Source: Pseudooceanicola endophyticus
GTDB lineage: Bacteria; Pseudomonadota; Alphaproteobacteria; Rhodobacterales; Rhodobacteraceae
Reading direction: 5' to 3'
DNA: 64,000 nucleotides
Assembly (NCBI RefSeq): GCF_018760365.1
Contig: NZ_JAHIAB010000002.1
Location: 496,001 to 560,000, forward strand
Below are positions 1 to 11,174 of the stretch, piece by piece (within the stretch, counting starts at the first letter, position 1; every line of letters begins with the position of its first letter). A model generated the notes under the pieces. That model was not told the DNA's origin. It saw only the letters and a program-made list of their open reading frames with translations, and ran no database searches. Both the position numbers and the translations under genes were made by a program.

Positions 1-701
1 CGCTTCAGGCGCTGCTGGAGGCCGAGGGGCTGAAGGTTGCGCCGGTCCCGCTGGTGGAGACCGCGCTGGAGGTGACCGGGGGCGCCCGGCGCCTGCAACA
101 GCTGCAGGCCTTCGAGGACGGGCTGTTCGAGATGCAGGACGCCGCCAGCCAGGCGATCTGCGCGGCGATCCCGCTGGCGCCCGGTGCGCGGGTGCTGGAC
201 TACTGCGCGGGCGGTGGCGGCAAGACCCTGGCGCTTGGCGCCCGGGGCGGGCTGGACCTGACCGCCCATGATGCCGCTCCGGCGCGGATGAAGGACCTGC
301 CGGCGCGTGCCGCGCGGGCCGGGCTGTCGGTGCAGCTGGCCTCCACCTCCGAACTGTCGCGGCTGGGGCCCTTCGATCTGGTGCTTTGCGATGCGCCCTG
401 TTCCGGCAGCGGTGCCTGGCGCCGTGCGCCCGAGGGCAAGTGGCTGCTGACCCCCGAACGCCTGGACGAGGTGCGTGCCATTCAGGCGCAGATCCTGGAT
501 CAGGCGCGCGATCTTGTGGCGCCGGGCGGGCAGCTGGCCTATGCGACCTGCTCGCTTTTCGCGGCCGAGAATGGCGATCAGGCCGATGCCTTCCTGGCCC
601 GTCATGGCGCCGACTGGAGCGAAGAGGCGCGGCTGTCGCTGACGCCTGCCGATGGTGGCGACGGCTTCTTCCTGGCCCGGTTCCGGCGCCGCGCGGCCTA
701 G
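1..701 (+). CDS. RsmB-family 16S rRNA (cytosine-C5) methyltransferase, C-terminal part
   Basis: The open frame enters from the left edge (first whole codon at base 3), so only the C-terminal part is present. The catalytic domain is clear: SAM-binding motif I reads ARVLDYCAGGGGKT, motif IV reads DAPCSGSG with one of the two family cysteines, and motif VI reads YATCSLF with the second cysteine. This is the RsmB/NOL1/NOP2/Sun fold, which methylates cytosine in rRNA using S-adenosylmethionine. Which cytosine this paralogue modifies cannot be told because the N-terminal NusB-like region, if present, lies outside the window. It ends 120 bp before cckA on the same strand. Confidence 0.88.
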   Translation, partial: LQALLEAEGLKVAPVPLVETALEVTGGARRLQQLQAFEDGLFEMQDAASQAICAAIPLAPGARVLDYCAGGGGKTLALGARGGLDLTAHDAAPARMKDLPARAARAGLSVQLASTSELSRLGPFDLVLCDAPCSGSGAWRRAPEGKWLLTPERLDEVRAIQAQILDQARDLVAPGGQLAYATCSLFAAENGDQADAFLARHGADWSEEARLSLTPADGGDGFFLARFRRRAA

Positions 702-754
702 GGCGCCTGTAACGCGGTTCAGCCCTAGGATTTGGTGAACCTCCCAAAGGTCTG

Positions 755-769
755 TTAACCTCCGTTTAA
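755..769 (+). promoter_or_regulatory. CtrA box upstream of cckA
   Basis: The sequence TTAA-CCTCCGT-TTAA is an exact match to the full CtrA recognition site TTAA-N7-TTAA. It lies in the 120-bp gap before cckA, with 52 bases between the box and the ATG. CckA sits at the top of the phosphorelay that activates CtrA, so the site suggests feedback on cckA. Binding is inferred from the motif only. Confidence 0.65.
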
Positions 770-821
770 TCAGTTCTCGACACTGATATTAACGAGAGGT
801 TGCAGGCCGGGAGGGGCGCCT

Positions 822-3179
822 ATGGTCGACATCGGGGCGGATCGCGACATCGCGGATCTTGCAGTGCGGAGGCTGACCGCCCGGCGGCATGGGCTGATGG
901 CCTGTTCCGCGGCGTTCTTCCTGCTGGCGCTGGTGGTGCCCTCGGTCGAGGTTTCCCTGACTTTCGCGATGAGCGGGCTGGTGCTGGCCGGGGTCCTGCT
1001 GGGCCTGCGGCTGCGCGGGCGGGGCGCTGCGCGTCCGCTGCCCGGGGCAGAGGCGGCGCTGCGCAGCCTGGCCGATCACGATACCGCGGCGATTCTGGTG
1101 GCCGATGGCGACGGTGCGGTGCGCTTTGCCAATGCCGCCGCCGGGCGCGATCTGGGGGCCGAGCAGCTGCGCAGCGTCGATGCCGCCCTGTCGGAACGCA
1201 TCCACAGTGTCGGGCCGGTGATCGACCGCCTGCAGGAGGCCGCGCTTCAGGCCGGCTCCGCGCGCGAGGACGTGGTGACGCTGAGCGGCCATGCCCGGCT
1301 CAGCGTGCAGTCGCTGGATGATGGGCGCTTCTACTGGCGGCTGGAGGATTTCGGCCCCGGTCGCAGCGAGGCCGAGCTGGATGCCCGCCTGCCGATGGTG
1401 ACGCTGGGGCGGGGGGGCGCGGTGCTTTACATGAACGCCGCCGCACGGCGGCTGGCGGGGCGGCGTCCGCAGCAGCTTTCGGAACTTTTCCTGGGGCCCG
1501 TCCGGCCCGGTCACCCGGTCGAGGTGCGCACGCCCCAGGGCAGCGAACGCCGCCGCCTGGTCGAAATTCCGGGCGAGGGCGGGCGGCGCGACGCGCTGCT
1601 GCTGCCCCTGAGCGAGGAGGATACCCTGCCGGAAGGGCTCTCTCAGGCCGACCGCACGATCTGGGACCTGATCGACGGGCTGCCGGTGGCGATCCTGCGC
1701 CTGTCGCCGAGCGGCGAGATCGAGCTGGCCAATACCGCCGCCTGCGCGCTGCTGGACATCCCCCGGGGGCCCGAGATGAAGCTGGCCGACCTGATGGAGG
1801 GGCTGGGCCGCTCGATCCCCGGCTGGCTGCACGAGGTGGCGACCCACGAGGGTGATGCGCAGTACCGGCCGCGCTCGGAATTCCTGCGGCTGTCGCGTTC
1901 GGAGCGCGAGATCTTCGTGCAGGTGGTGATCAAGCCCGTCCGCCATGCCGGACGCCCGGCGCTGATCGCCGTTCTGAGCGACGCGACCGAGCTGAAGACC
2001 CTTGAGGCGCAGTTCGTCCAGACCCAGAAGATGCAGGCCATCGGCCAGCTTGCCGGGGGCGTCGCGCATGATTTCAACAACCTGCTGACGGCGATCTCGG
2101 GACATTGCGACCTGCTGCTGCTGCGCCATGACGCGGGCGATCCGGATTTCGCCGACCTTATCCAGATCAACCAGAACGCCAACCGCGCGGCGGCGCTGGT
2201 GGGCCAGTTGCTGGCCTTCTCGCGCAAGCAGACGCTGCGGCCCGAAACGCTGGATCTGCGCGACACGCTGTCGGATCTGACCCACCTTCTGAACCGTCTG
2301 GTGGGCGAGAAGGTGCGGCTGAACTTCACCTACGATCCCGTCCTGCCCGAGATCCGCGCCGACAAGCGGCAGCTGGAACAGGTGCTGATGAACCTGGTGG
2401 TCAATGCCCGCGACGCCATGCCCACCGGCGGCGAGATCCGCATCACCACCGAGGTGCTGCACCTGGCCGAGGCCATGACCTGCGATCGCGCCCTGGTGCC
2501 GGCGGGGGAATATGTCTCGGTCAATGTGACCGACACCGGGGTCGGCATCCCGCCGGACAAGCTCTCCAAGGTGTTCGAGCCCTTTTTCACCACCAAGCGC
2601 GTGGGCGAGGGGACGGGGCTGGGCCTGTCCACCGCCTATGGCATCGTCAAGCAGTCGGGCGGTTTCATCTTCGTCGACAGCACGCCGGGGGTGGGCACCT
2701 GCTTCACGCTGCTCTTCCCGGCGCTGCGTGACATCCGCGTGGCGCTGCCCGAAACGCAGCAGGCCGCCCCCCGCACCGAGGCCAACGGCGACGGCGTGGT
2801 GCTGCTGGTCGAGGATGAGGCGCCGGTGCGCGCCTTCGCCAGCCGGGCGCTGCGGCTCAAGGGGTTCTCGGTGCTCGAGGCCGCCAATGCCGAGCAGGCG
2901 CTGGAGACGCTGCGCGGCAGCCGGTTGCAGATCGACGTCTTCGTCACCGACGTGATCATGCCCGGCATGGACGGGCCCAGCTGGGTGCGCAAGGCGCTGG
3001 TCGAGCGGCCCGACGTGCGGGTGATCTTCGTCTCGGGCTACGCCGAGGACAGCTTCAGCGATTCGGCGGCGAAGATCCCCAATTCCGTCTTCCTGCCCAA
3101 GCCCTTCTCGCTGTCGGACCTGACCGAGACGGTGCGCGCCCAGGTCGAGGCCGGCAAGGCTCAGCGCAGCGAGGCATAG
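822..3179 (+). CDS. cckA: Cell-cycle hybrid histidine kinase CckA
   Basis: Membrane-bound hybrid kinase of 785 aa that feeds the CckA-ChpT-CtrA phosphorelay in alphaproteobacteria. Two hydrophobic segments lie near residues 25-66, followed by PAS-like regions, a HisKA domain with the CckA-typical H-box GGVAHDFNNLL (His416), an HATPase domain with DTGVGIPP and GEGTGLGLS near residues 570-605, and a C-terminal receiver with TDVIMPGMDG (Asp710). The ATG at 822 has a GGGAGGGG ribosome site 5-6 bases upstream. It is somewhat longer than Caulobacter CckA. Its last 19 bases overlap the end of a convergent sulfotransferase-like gene. A perfect CtrA box precedes it, which supports the identification. 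Confidence 0.93.
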   Translation: MVDIGADRDIADLAVRRLTARRHGLMACSAAFFLLALVVPSVEVSLTFAMSGLVLAGVLLGLRLRGRGAARPLPGAEAALRSLADHDTAAILVADGDGAVRFANAAAGRDLGAEQLRSVDAALSERIHSVGPVIDRLQEAALQAGSAREDVVTLSGHARLSVQSLDDGRFYWRLEDFGPGRSEAELDARLPMVTLGRGGAVLYMNAAARRLAGRRPQQLSELFLGPVRPGHPVEVRTPQGSERRRLVEIPGEGGRRDALLLPLSEEDTLPEGLSQADRTIWDLIDGLPVAILRLSPSGEIELANTAACALLDIPRGPEMKLADLMEGLGRSIPGWLHEVATHEGDAQYRPRSEFLRLSRSEREIFVQVVIKPVRHAGRPALIAVLSDATELKTLEAQFVQTQKMQAIGQLAGGVAHDFNNLLTAISGHCDLLLLRHDAGDPDFADLIQINQNANRAAALVGQLLAFSRKQTLRPETLDLRDTLSDLTHLLNRLVGEKVRLNFTYDPVLPEIRADKRQLEQVLMNLVVNARDAMPTGGEIRITTEVLHLAEAMTCDRALVPAGEYVSVNVTDTGVGIPPDKLSKVFEPFFTTKRVGEGTGLGLSTAYGIVKQSGGFIFVDSTPGVGTCFTLLFPALRDIRVALPETQQAAPRTEANGDGVVLLVEDEAPVRAFASRALRLKGFSVLEAANAEQALETLRGSRLQIDVFVTDVIMPGMDGPSWVRKALVERPDVRVIFVSGYAEDSFSDSAAKIPNSVFLPKPFSLSDLTETVRAQVEAGKAQRSEA

Positions 3180-3754
3180 AGGGCGAAATCGGCGGCATGG
3201 CGGCGGGCCAGCCGTGCCGCGGTTTCCGGGCTCAGCGTCAGCGGGGCGGCCGGAGAGACATTGCTGCGCGGCACCTCGATGCGGGTCTCCAGCCGGGCCT
3301 CCAGGAAGGCCCGCAGCTGCCCGGGATCCTCGTAGCGGAAGATCCGGTCGACGGCGCAGCCGTTCTTCGCCGGGGCGAGAAAGCGCGCCTGGCTGCCGAC
3401 TTCGGCATGGGGCGGGCGGTCGCCGCGGGTATAGGCCTGCACGAAATCGTCGAAGCTGAGGCCCCGGGTCGACACCGCCTGGCCGTCCAGGAAGGGGCGC
3501 TGGCGATACCGGTACCAGCTGCCCAGCCAGGAGACCGGCTCGCGCATGACCGCGATCACCTCGATCCCGGGGCCCAGGACCTTCTCCAGCATGGGGCGGA
3601 AGAAGCGGTTGTAGCGGTAGAGCGGCGCATGTTTCAGCTCCGGCGGATCGCGGACCACCAGCGCGGCCAGCGGTGCCAGCGCGGTTTCATAGGCAGTGGT
3701 GCCGGTTTTCGGCACCGAGAGCATGACCAGCCTGGCCTTGGAAAATACCAGCAT
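3161..3754 (-). CDS. Sulfotransferase-family protein
   Basis: Protein of 197 aa with the 5'-phosphosulfate-binding loop motif PKTGTT near the N-terminus (about residues 15-20) and the motif VMREPVSWLGSWYRYRQ further on, matching the PAPS-binding signatures of the sulfotransferase fold. Such enzymes move a sulfo group from PAPS to a hydroxyl or amine; the acceptor here is unknown. The gene converges on cckA with a 19-bp overlap and diverges from recA. A long inverted repeat containing a near-CtrA site lies just upstream (3792-3834). The family call is solid and the substrate open. Confidence 0.75.
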   Translation of the reverse strand: MLVFSKARLVMLSVPKTGTTAYETALAPLAALVVRDPPELKHAPLYRYNRFFRPMLEKVLGPGIEVIAVMREPVSWLGSWYRYRQRPFLDGQAVSTRGLSFDDFVQAYTRGDRPPHAEVGSQARFLAPAKNGCAVDRIFRYEDPGQLRAFLEARLETRIEVPRSNVSPAAPLTLSPETAARLARRHAADFALYASLR

Positions 3755-3791
3755 TTCAGACCTTTCGCGAAATCCGATCCTGCCGGAGCGC

Positions 3792-3834
3792 GGTAAACCA
3801 CTCCTTAACTCCTGACATGGGAGGGTGGTTTACC
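3792..3834. promoter_or_regulatory. Inverted repeat with near-CtrA site, sulfotransferase/recA gap
   Basis: Perfect 9-bp arms GGTAAACCA (3792-3800) and TGGTTTACC (3826-3834) enclose 25 bases. Inside, 3794-3808 reads TAAA-CCACTCC-TTAA, one base off a full CtrA site. It lies 38 bases upstream of the minus-strand sulfotransferase start and just outside the recA LexA boxes. It could be an operator, a hairpin, or both. Confidence 0.4.
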
Positions 3835-3850
3835 AAGAATTACTTGAAAT

Positions 3851-3865
3851 GTTCTCTCTTTGATC
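3851..3865 (+). promoter_or_regulatory. LexA (SOS) box 1 of recA
   Basis: GTTC-TCTCTTT-GATC matches the GTTC-N7-GATC form of LexA box described for Rhodobacter recA. It lies 77 bases before the recA start. Confidence 0.75.
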
Positions 3866-3877
3866 CCATACATCTGT

Positions 3878-3892
3878 GAACAAGAGGCGAAC
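3878..3892 (+). promoter_or_regulatory. LexA (SOS) box 2 of recA
   Basis: GAAC-AAGAGGC-GAAC is the exact reverse complement of GTTC-N7-GTTC, the alphaproteobacterial LexA site. It is 12 bases from box 1 and 50 bases before the recA start, so two LexA dimers could bind side by side. Confidence 0.8.
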
Positions 3893-3942
3893 ATCGGCAG
3901 TCATTGCCGCCCCCGCAGGGGTGTGAAATAAGGGTGCAAAGA

Positions 3943-5022
3943 ATGGCAACGGCAGATCTACTTTCCATGAGCGACAAACGCGACCCGAACAAGCAGAAGG
4001 CGCTGGACAGCGCTCTGGCCCAGATCGAACGCCAGTTCGGCAAGGGCTCGATCATGAAACTCGGGGGCAAGGATGCGATCCAGCAGATCGAATCCACCTC
4101 CACCGGCTCCCTCGGGCTCGACATTGCGCTCGGCATCGGCGGCCTGCCCAAGGGCCGCATCATCGAGATCTACGGCCCCGAATCCTCGGGCAAGACGACG
4201 CTGACGCTGCACTGCGTCGCGGAAGAGCAGAAGAAGGGCGGCGTCTGCGCCTTCGTCGACGCCGAACATGCGCTCGACCCGCAATATGCGCGCAAGCTGG
4301 GCGTCGATCTGGACGAACTGCTGATCTCTCAGCCCGACACCGGCGAACAGGCCCTTGAGATCACCGATACCCTGGTGCGCTCCGGCGCGGTCTCCATGGT
4401 CATCGTCGACTCGGTCGCGGCGCTGACGCCGAAATCGGAACTCGAAGGCGACATGGGCGACAGCAACGTCGGCGTCCACGCCCGCCTGATGTCCCAGGCC
4501 ATGCGCAAGCTCACCGGCTCGATCGCGCGCTCGAACTGCATGGTGATCTTCATCAACCAGATCCGCATGAAGATCGGCGTGATGTTCGGCTCTCCGGAAA
4601 CCACCACGGGCGGCAACGCGCTGAAGTTCTACAGCTCCGTGCGCCTCGACATCCGCCGCATCGGCGCCATCAAGGACCGCGACGAGGTGGTCGGCAACGC
4701 CACCCGCGTCAAGGTGGTGAAGAACAAGGTGGCCCCGCCCTTCAAGCAGGTCGAATTCGACATCATGTACGGCGAGGGGATCTCCAAGACCGGCGAACTC
4801 CTCGACCTCGGCGTCAAGGCCAGCGTGGTCGAGAAATCCGGCTCCTGGTATTCCTACGGCGATGAACGCATCGGCCAGGGCCGGGAAAATGCCAAGACCT
4901 TCCTGAAGGAAAACCCCGACCTCGCCTACGAGATCGAGGAAAAGATCCGCGCCGCCCACGGCCTCGACTTCGGCGCCGGCTACAAGGATGACGGCAACGA
5001 CGGCGACGTCATGGAAGGCTGA
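3943..5022 (+). CDS. recA: Recombinase RecA
   Basis: DNA strand-exchange ATPase and LexA co-protease; central to homologous recombination and the SOS response. The 359-aa protein shows the Walker A loop GPESSGKTT (about residue 78), the Walker B stretch [10 protein letters not shown] (about residue 153) and the conserved INQIRMKIG region. The start at 3943 (MATADLL...) matches the usual Rhodobacterales N-terminus; a second ATG at 3967 (MSDKR) is possible. An upstream in-frame ATG at 3904 would read through leader sequence and is less likely. Two LexA boxes precede it and a strong hairpin terminator follows, so it looks like a single-gene unit. Confidence 0.98.
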   Translation: MATADLLSMSDKRDPNKQKALDSALAQIERQFGKGSIMKLGGKDAIQQIESTSTGSLGLDIALGIGGLPKGRIIEIYGPESSGKTTLTLHCVAEEQKKGGVCAFVDAEHALDPQYARKLGVDLDELLISQPDTGEQALEITDTLVRSGAVSMVIVDSVAALTPKSELEGDMGDSNVGVHARLMSQAMRKLTGSIARSNCMVIFINQIRMKIGVMFGSPETTTGGNALKFYSSVRLDIRRIGAIKDRDEVVGNATRVKVVKNKVAPPFKQVEFDIMYGEGISKTGELLDLGVKASVVEKSGSWYSYGDERIGQGRENAKTFLKENPDLAYEIEEKIRAAHGLDFGAGYKDDGNDGDVMEG

Positions 5023-5045
5023 GCCGGTCTTGAACGACAGCGGGG

Positions 5046-5074
5046 AAGGGGTGGCCAGCGGCCACCCCTTTTCG
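5046..5074 (+). terminator. Rho-independent terminator of recA
   Basis: A perfect 11-bp stem, AAGGGGTGGCC (5046-5056) with GGCCACCCCTT (5060-5070), closes a 3-base loop and runs into a T tract, 24 bases after the recA stop. Confidence 0.9.
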
Positions 5075-5087
5075 CATTCCGGCTCTC

Positions 5088-5148
5088 TCATCTGGCCGGA
5101 AATATCCCGGGGGAATCGGGGCGCAGCCCCGATGGGGGCAGCGCCCCC
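5088..5148. repeat. REP-like intergenic repeat, copy A
   Basis: The stretch starts TCATCT, has GAAATATCCCGGGGGA, then two small palindromes, CGGGGCGCAGCCCCG and GGGGGCAGCGCCCCC. A closely similar arrangement is at 44935-44989 and a looser one at 8325-8397. All three lie between genes and look like a dispersed palindromic element. Confidence 0.55.
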
Positions 5149-5245
5149 GCGCGCGCACCGCCAAGGCAGCGCATTGCCCCTGTAGACACTCCCCGTCAGC
5201 CCCGCTAAATCACCTCAACGCCGTGCAACCGGAGAAGGCCACAGA

Positions 5246-7897
5246 ATGCAGACGCTGAACGAGATCCGCTCGACATTCCTGAACTATTTCAAGGCTCAGG
5301 GACATACGGTCGTGCCGTCCTCCCCGCTGGTGCCGCGCAACGATCCGACGCTGATGTTCGCGAATTCCGGCATGGTGCAGTTCAAGAACTGCTTCACCGG
5401 TGTCGAGACCCGCGACTACACCCGCGCCACCTCGGCGCAGAAATGCGTGCGTGCCGGCGGCAAGCACAACGACCTCGACAATGTGGGCTACACCGCCCGC
5501 CACCATACCTTCTTCGAGATGCTGGGGAACTTTTCCTTCGGCGACTACTTCAAGACCGAGGCGATCCCCTTCGCCTGGGACGTGGTCACCAAGGAGTTCG
5601 GAATCCCGAAGGACAAGCTGACGACCACCGTCTATCACACCGATGACGAAGCCTTCGAGATGTGGAAGAAGCTGGGCGTTCCGGAAAGCCGGATCATCCG
5701 CATCGCCACCTCCGACAACTTCTGGCAGATGGGCCCGACCGGTCCCTGCGGCCCCTGCACCGAGATCTTCTACGACCACGGCGAGAAGTTCTGGGGCGGC
5801 CCGCCCGGATCCCCCGAGGAAGACGGCGACCGTTTCATCGAGATCTGGAACGTCGTCTTCATGCAGAACGAGCAGTTCGAGGATGGCTCGATGCGCGCCC
5901 TCGACATGCAGTCGATCGACACCGGCATGGGCATCGAACGGGTCGCGGCCCTGCTCCAGGGCACCAACGACAACTACGCCACCGACCTGATGCGCGCGCT
6001 GATCGAAGCCTCGGCCAATGCCACCAGCTCCGACCCCGATGGCCCCGGCAAGACCCACCACCGGGTCATCGCCGACCACCTGCGTTCGACCTCCTTCCTG
6101 ATTGCCGACGGCGTGATGCCCTCCAATGACGGTCGCGGCTACGTGCTGCGCCGCATCCTGCGCCGCGCCGCCCGCCACGCCCACCTGCTGGGCGCCCAGG
6201 ATCCGCTGATGCACCGCCTGGTGCCGGAACTGGTGCGCCAGATGGGTGATGCCTATCCGGAACTGCGCGCCGGCCAGGCGATGATCGAGGAAACCCTGAA
6301 GCTTGAGGAAACCCGTTTCCGCCAGACCCTCGATCGGGGCCTCAAGCTGCTGGACGAAGAGCTGACCCATCTCCCCGAAGGGGCAGAGCTGCCCGGCGCC
6401 TCGGCCTTCAAGCTCTACGATACCTACGGCTTCCCGCTCGACCTGACGCAGGATGCGCTGCGTGAAAAGGGCCGCACCGTCGATACCGAAGGCTTCGATA
6501 CCGCGATGGCGGAACAGAAGGCCAAGGCGCGCGCCGCCTGGTCCGGCTCGGGCGAAAGCGCCGACAGCACCATCTGGTTCGAGATCGCGGATACCCATGG
6601 CGCGACCGAATTCCTGGGCTACGATACCGAAACCGCCGAAGGTCAGGTCCTGGCCCTGGTGCGCGACGGTGCCACCATCGCCTCTGCCAAAGCCGGCGAA
6701 GCGGTCACCCTGGTGCTGAACCAGACGCCCTTCTATGGCGAAAGCGGCGGCCAGGTCGGCGACACCGGCGAGATCCGCGTCGAAGGTGGCAAGGTCACCG
6801 TCACCGACACCAAGCGGGTGAACGGCGTCTTCCTGCATATCGGCGAGGTCTCCGAGGGCGAGGTCAAGCCGGGCCAGGCCGCGATCCTCGAGGTCGATCA
6901 TGCCCGCCGTGGCCAGATCCGCGCCAACCACTCGGCCACCCACCTGCTGAACGAGGCGCTGCGCGATGCGCTCGGCGATCACGTCGCACAGCGCGGCTCG
7001 CTGAACGCGCCCGACCGCCTGCGCTTCGACTTCACCCATTCCACGGCCCTGACGCCTGCGGAACTGGCGAAGGTCGAGGCCGATGTGAACGCCTTCATCC
7101 GCCAGAACACCCCCGTCGAAACCCGCATCATGACCCCGGATGACGCCCGCGCCCTCGGCGCCCAGGCGCTGTTTGGTGAAAAGTACGGCGACGAGGTCCG
7201 CGTGGTCTCCATGGGCCGCGCCGACACCGGCAAGGGCACCGATGGCAAGACCTGGTCTCTGGAACTCTGCGGCGGCACCCATGTTGCGCGCACCGGCGAC
7301 ATCGGCGCCTTCGCCCTGACCGGCGAAAGCGCCTCCTCCGCCGGTGTCCGCCGGATCGAGGCCCTGACCGGCGCCGCGGCGCTGGCCGAACTGCGCGGTC
7401 GTGACACGACGCTGGCCAGCATCGAGGGCCTGCTGAAGGCCACCGGCAGCGAGGCCATCGAACGCGTCAAGGCGCTGCTCGAGGAACGCCGCCACCTCTC
7501 GAACGAGGTCTCCCAGCTCAAGCGCGAGATCGCCATGGGCGGTACCGGCACCGGCGCGGGCCCCGAGGTCGAGACGGTGAACGGCGTGCCCTTCCTGGGC
7601 CAGGCGCTGCAGGGCGTCTCGGGCAAGGATCTGCGCGCGCTGATCGATGCGCACAAGCAGCGTCTGGGCTCCGGCGTCATCCTTCTGGTCGCCGAAGAGG
7701 ACGGCAAGGTTGCGGTCGCCTGCGGTGTCACCGATGATCTCACCGCCAAGGTCTCGGCCGTGGATGTGCTGAAGGCGGCCGTGCCGGCTGTCGGCGGCAA
7801 GGGCGGCGGTGGCCGTCCCGACATGGCCCAGGGCGGCGGCAAGGACTTTGCCGGTGCGGAAGCGGCGCTCGCCGCCGGTCGTGCCGTCCTCGCTTAA
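5246..7897 (+). CDS. alaS: Alanine--tRNA ligase
   Basis: Class II aminoacyl-tRNA synthetase that charges tRNA-Ala and hydrolyses mischarged Ser/Gly-tRNA-Ala. The 883 aa cover the N-terminal catalytic domain (motif 2 region with [11 protein letters not shown], then [14 protein letters not shown]), the tRNA-recognition domain, the editing domain with zinc ligands HSATH (residues 562-566) and CGGTH (675-679), and the C-Ala oligomerisation domain rich in glycine near the end. Length is normal for the family. The ATG has a GGAGAAGG ribosome site. It is followed after 10 bases by a DUF1330 gene, probably cotranscribed. Confidence 0.98.
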   Translation: MQTLNEIRSTFLNYFKAQGHTVVPSSPLVPRNDPTLMFANSGMVQFKNCFTGVETRDYTRATSAQKCVRAGGKHNDLDNVGYTARHHTFFEMLGNFSFGDYFKTEAIPFAWDVVTKEFGIPKDKLTTTVYHTDDEAFEMWKKLGVPESRIIRIATSDNFWQMGPTGPCGPCTEIFYDHGEKFWGGPPGSPEEDGDRFIEIWNVVFMQNEQFEDGSMRALDMQSIDTGMGIERVAALLQGTNDNYATDLMRALIEASANATSSDPDGPGKTHHRVIADHLRSTSFLIADGVMPSNDGRGYVLRRILRRAARHAHLLGAQDPLMHRLVPELVRQMGDAYPELRAGQAMIEETLKLEETRFRQTLDRGLKLLDEELTHLPEGAELPGASAFKLYDTYGFPLDLTQDALREKGRTVDTEGFDTAMAEQKAKARAAWSGSGESADSTIWFEIADTHGATEFLGYDTETAEGQVLALVRDGATIASAKAGEAVTLVLNQTPFYGESGGQVGDTGEIRVEGGKVTVTDTKRVNGVFLHIGEVSEGEVKPGQAAILEVDHARRGQIRANHSATHLLNEALRDALGDHVAQRGSLNAPDRLRFDFTHSTALTPAELAKVEADVNAFIRQNTPVETRIMTPDDARALGAQALFGEKYGDEVRVVSMGRADTGKGTDGKTWSLELCGGTHVARTGDIGAFALTGESASSAGVRRIEALTGAAALAELRGRDTTLASIEGLLKATGSEAIERVKALLEERRHLSNEVSQLKREIAMGGTGTGAGPEVETVNGVPFLGQALQGVSGKDLRALIDAHKQRLGSGVILLVAEEDGKVAVACGVTDDLTAKVSAVDVLKAAVPAVGGKGGGGRPDMAQGGGKDFAGAEAALAAGRAVLA

Positions 7898-7907
7898 GGA
7901 GAGAGAG

Positions 7908-8201
7908 ATGCCCAAGGGATACTGGATCGCCCATGTGACGGTCACCGATGAGGAGGCCTATGGCCGCTACGCGAAGCTCGCCGGCCCGGCGATCGCGAAA
8001 TACGAGGGCAAGTTCCTCGCCCGTGGCGGTCGCTATGTCTGGCTGGAAGGCAATGAACACGTCCGCAACGTGCTCGCCGTCTTCCCGAGCCTGGAACAGG
8101 CCGAAACCTGCTACCGCAGCCCGGAATACCAGGAGGCCCTCAGCCATGCCCGCGGCGCCTCCGAGCGGGACCTGATGATCCTTGAGGGCGACGCCGACTG
8201 A
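7908..8201 (+). CDS. DUF1330 family protein
   Basis: A 97-aa protein beginning MPKGYWIAHVTV, with the YKGYAALAAPAIA-like core typical of DUF1330 (a ferredoxin-like dimeric alpha/beta barrel). Biochemical role is unknown. The start at 7908 is set by the ribosome site AAGGAGAGAGAG just after the alaS stop; the frame is open further upstream but without good start signals. It probably shares a transcript with alaS and ends just before a hairpin terminator. Confidence 0.85.
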   Translation: MPKGYWIAHVTVTDEEAYGRYAKLAGPAIAKYEGKFLARGGRYVWLEGNEHVRNVLAVFPSLEQAETCYRSPEYQEALSHARGASERDLMILEGDAD

Positions 8202-8228
8202 GGCGCCCACCTTTGAAGCAAACCAAAG

Positions 8229-8257
8229 CGCCGCCCCCGCAAGGAGGGCGGCGTTTT
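8229..8257 (+). terminator. Rho-independent terminator of alaS/DUF1330
   Basis: Stem CGCCGCCC (8229-8236) with GGGCGGCG (8246-8253), 9-base loop, followed by TTTT. Confidence 0.85.
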
Positions 8258-8324
8258 CATGTCCGCCCCCCCAATCCCGATCCCGGCAAAGGAAAAGGGC
8301 CGCCCCGAAGAGCGACCCTGATCA

Positions 8325-8397
8325 TTTTCTTGTTCCAAATACCTCCGCCGGAGGCTTGGCACCGCGCAGCGGTGCCAAATCCCGGGGCCGATGGCTT
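8325..8397. repeat. REP-like intergenic repeat, copy B
   Basis: Contains CCAAATACCTCCGCCGGAGG followed by a perfect hairpin, TTGGCACCGC (8356-8365), loop GCA, GCGGTGCCAA (8369-8378). It sits between the convergent DUF1330 and typA genes and could also act as the typA 3' end. It resembles copies A and C in order of parts more than in exact sequence. Confidence 0.4.
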
Positions 8398-8401
8398 CGG
8401 A

Positions 8402-10219
<1,818 letters not shown>

Positions 10220-10290
10220 TGAAAGGCGTTCCTCTTGGTATCGCGCCGGCGAGTATACTGGGCTGGGCGAAAAGGCCAGAAGAAAGCGTC

Positions 10291-11115
10291 TTATCGTCGC
10301 TTCTGCAAGAGGCCTGCGGCCCCGGATTGCCAGAGCCAGGCGTGACCTGCCCGAAAGATCCGCGCGCCGGTGCCCAGCTTGAAGCGTGCTAGGCCCGCTG
10401 TACAGGTGGTTTCCACCGTCCCGAGGTCGATTTGCGCGATCCCCTGGCGCTCCAGCCAGCGCATCGCCCGCCACAGAAGCAGGTTCTGGGCGGCACAGGC
10501 GCGCGCCTCGGGGGCGCTCCAGCCGATGTGGTAGCTGGCGGTGGGGGCATGCAGCAGGAACAGCGCGGCGGCGATGGGCGGCCCCGAGGGGCCGGCATGG
10601 GCGGTGAAAAGCCGGGTTTCGGGCCAGGCCAGCACCAGTGCGTCGGGCAGGCCGCGGTAGCGGCGCGCGCGGCGCTGCGCGGCTTCGGCGGCCAGCAGCC
10701 AGTGGCGGGGATCGGCGGGCAGGGGGGCATGGCGGATCGTCAGCCCGGCGCGCTCGGCCCCGGCCAGCCGGTTGCGCCATTTCGGCCAGAGCGCGCCGCG
10801 CTGCGCGGCCTCCGGTTGCAGCGTCAGCAGGGCGTGGTGCTGCGGGCTTAGCAGTGGCAGGGCGCCGCGCGCGCGCAGCTCTGCATCGGCCTGGGCATCG
10901 GCGGCATTGATCAGCAGCAGTCCGCCCAGGGGGCGCAGGTCCGGCAGCTGCGGCGGTTCGGGCAGCCAGGCCAGGGGCAGCGGCCCCAGCCGGCGGCGCA
11001 GCAGCAGCCCGCCCCCCGGCAACGCTTCGGGGGCAAGGCCCATCCGGCGCAGCGCCCGGGCGTAATGCGGGTGCTGGCGCAGACGGGGCAGATCGGGCGG
11101 GGCAATGTCCTTCAT
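10291..11115 (-). CDS. GNAT/FemAB-like acetyltransferase
   Basis: A 274-aa protein whose C-terminal half reads like a GNAT or FemAB-type acyltransferase domain: a strand with [10 protein letters not shown], the segment [27 protein letters not shown], and the closing [23 protein letters not shown]. This pattern (core strand, helix running after a donor-binding turn, and a late FKLGTG) is seen in lipid II or peptide acyltransferase-like proteins of the group. Donor and acceptor are unknown. It is downstream of nothing obvious and lies 71 bp before typA on the same strand. Arg/Ala/Leu-rich codon use is like the neighbours. Confidence 0.62.
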   Translation of the reverse strand: MKDIAPPDLPRLRQHPHYARALRRMGLAPEALPGGGLLLRRRLGPLPLAWLPEPPQLPDLRPLGGLLLINAADAQADAELRARGALPLLSPQHHALLTLQPEAAQRGALWPKWRNRLAGAERAGLTIRHAPLPADPRHWLLAAEAAQRRARRYRGLPDALVLAWPETRLFTAHAGPSGPPIAAALFLLHAPTASYHIGWSAPEARACAAQNLLLWRAMRWLERQGIAQIDLGTVETTCTAGLARFKLGTGARIFRAGHAWLWQSGAAGLLQKRR

Positions 11116-11174
11116 GGCTGATGTTAAGGGACAGGAAACCTACTTCGAGGTTAATGCCCGCAGGAGGACCCGAC

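Noticed and set aside
5210-7945. Very long open frame antisense to alaS
   Set aside because: It mirrors codon bias of alaS; no ribosome site, Gly/Ala/His-rich composition and no family features.
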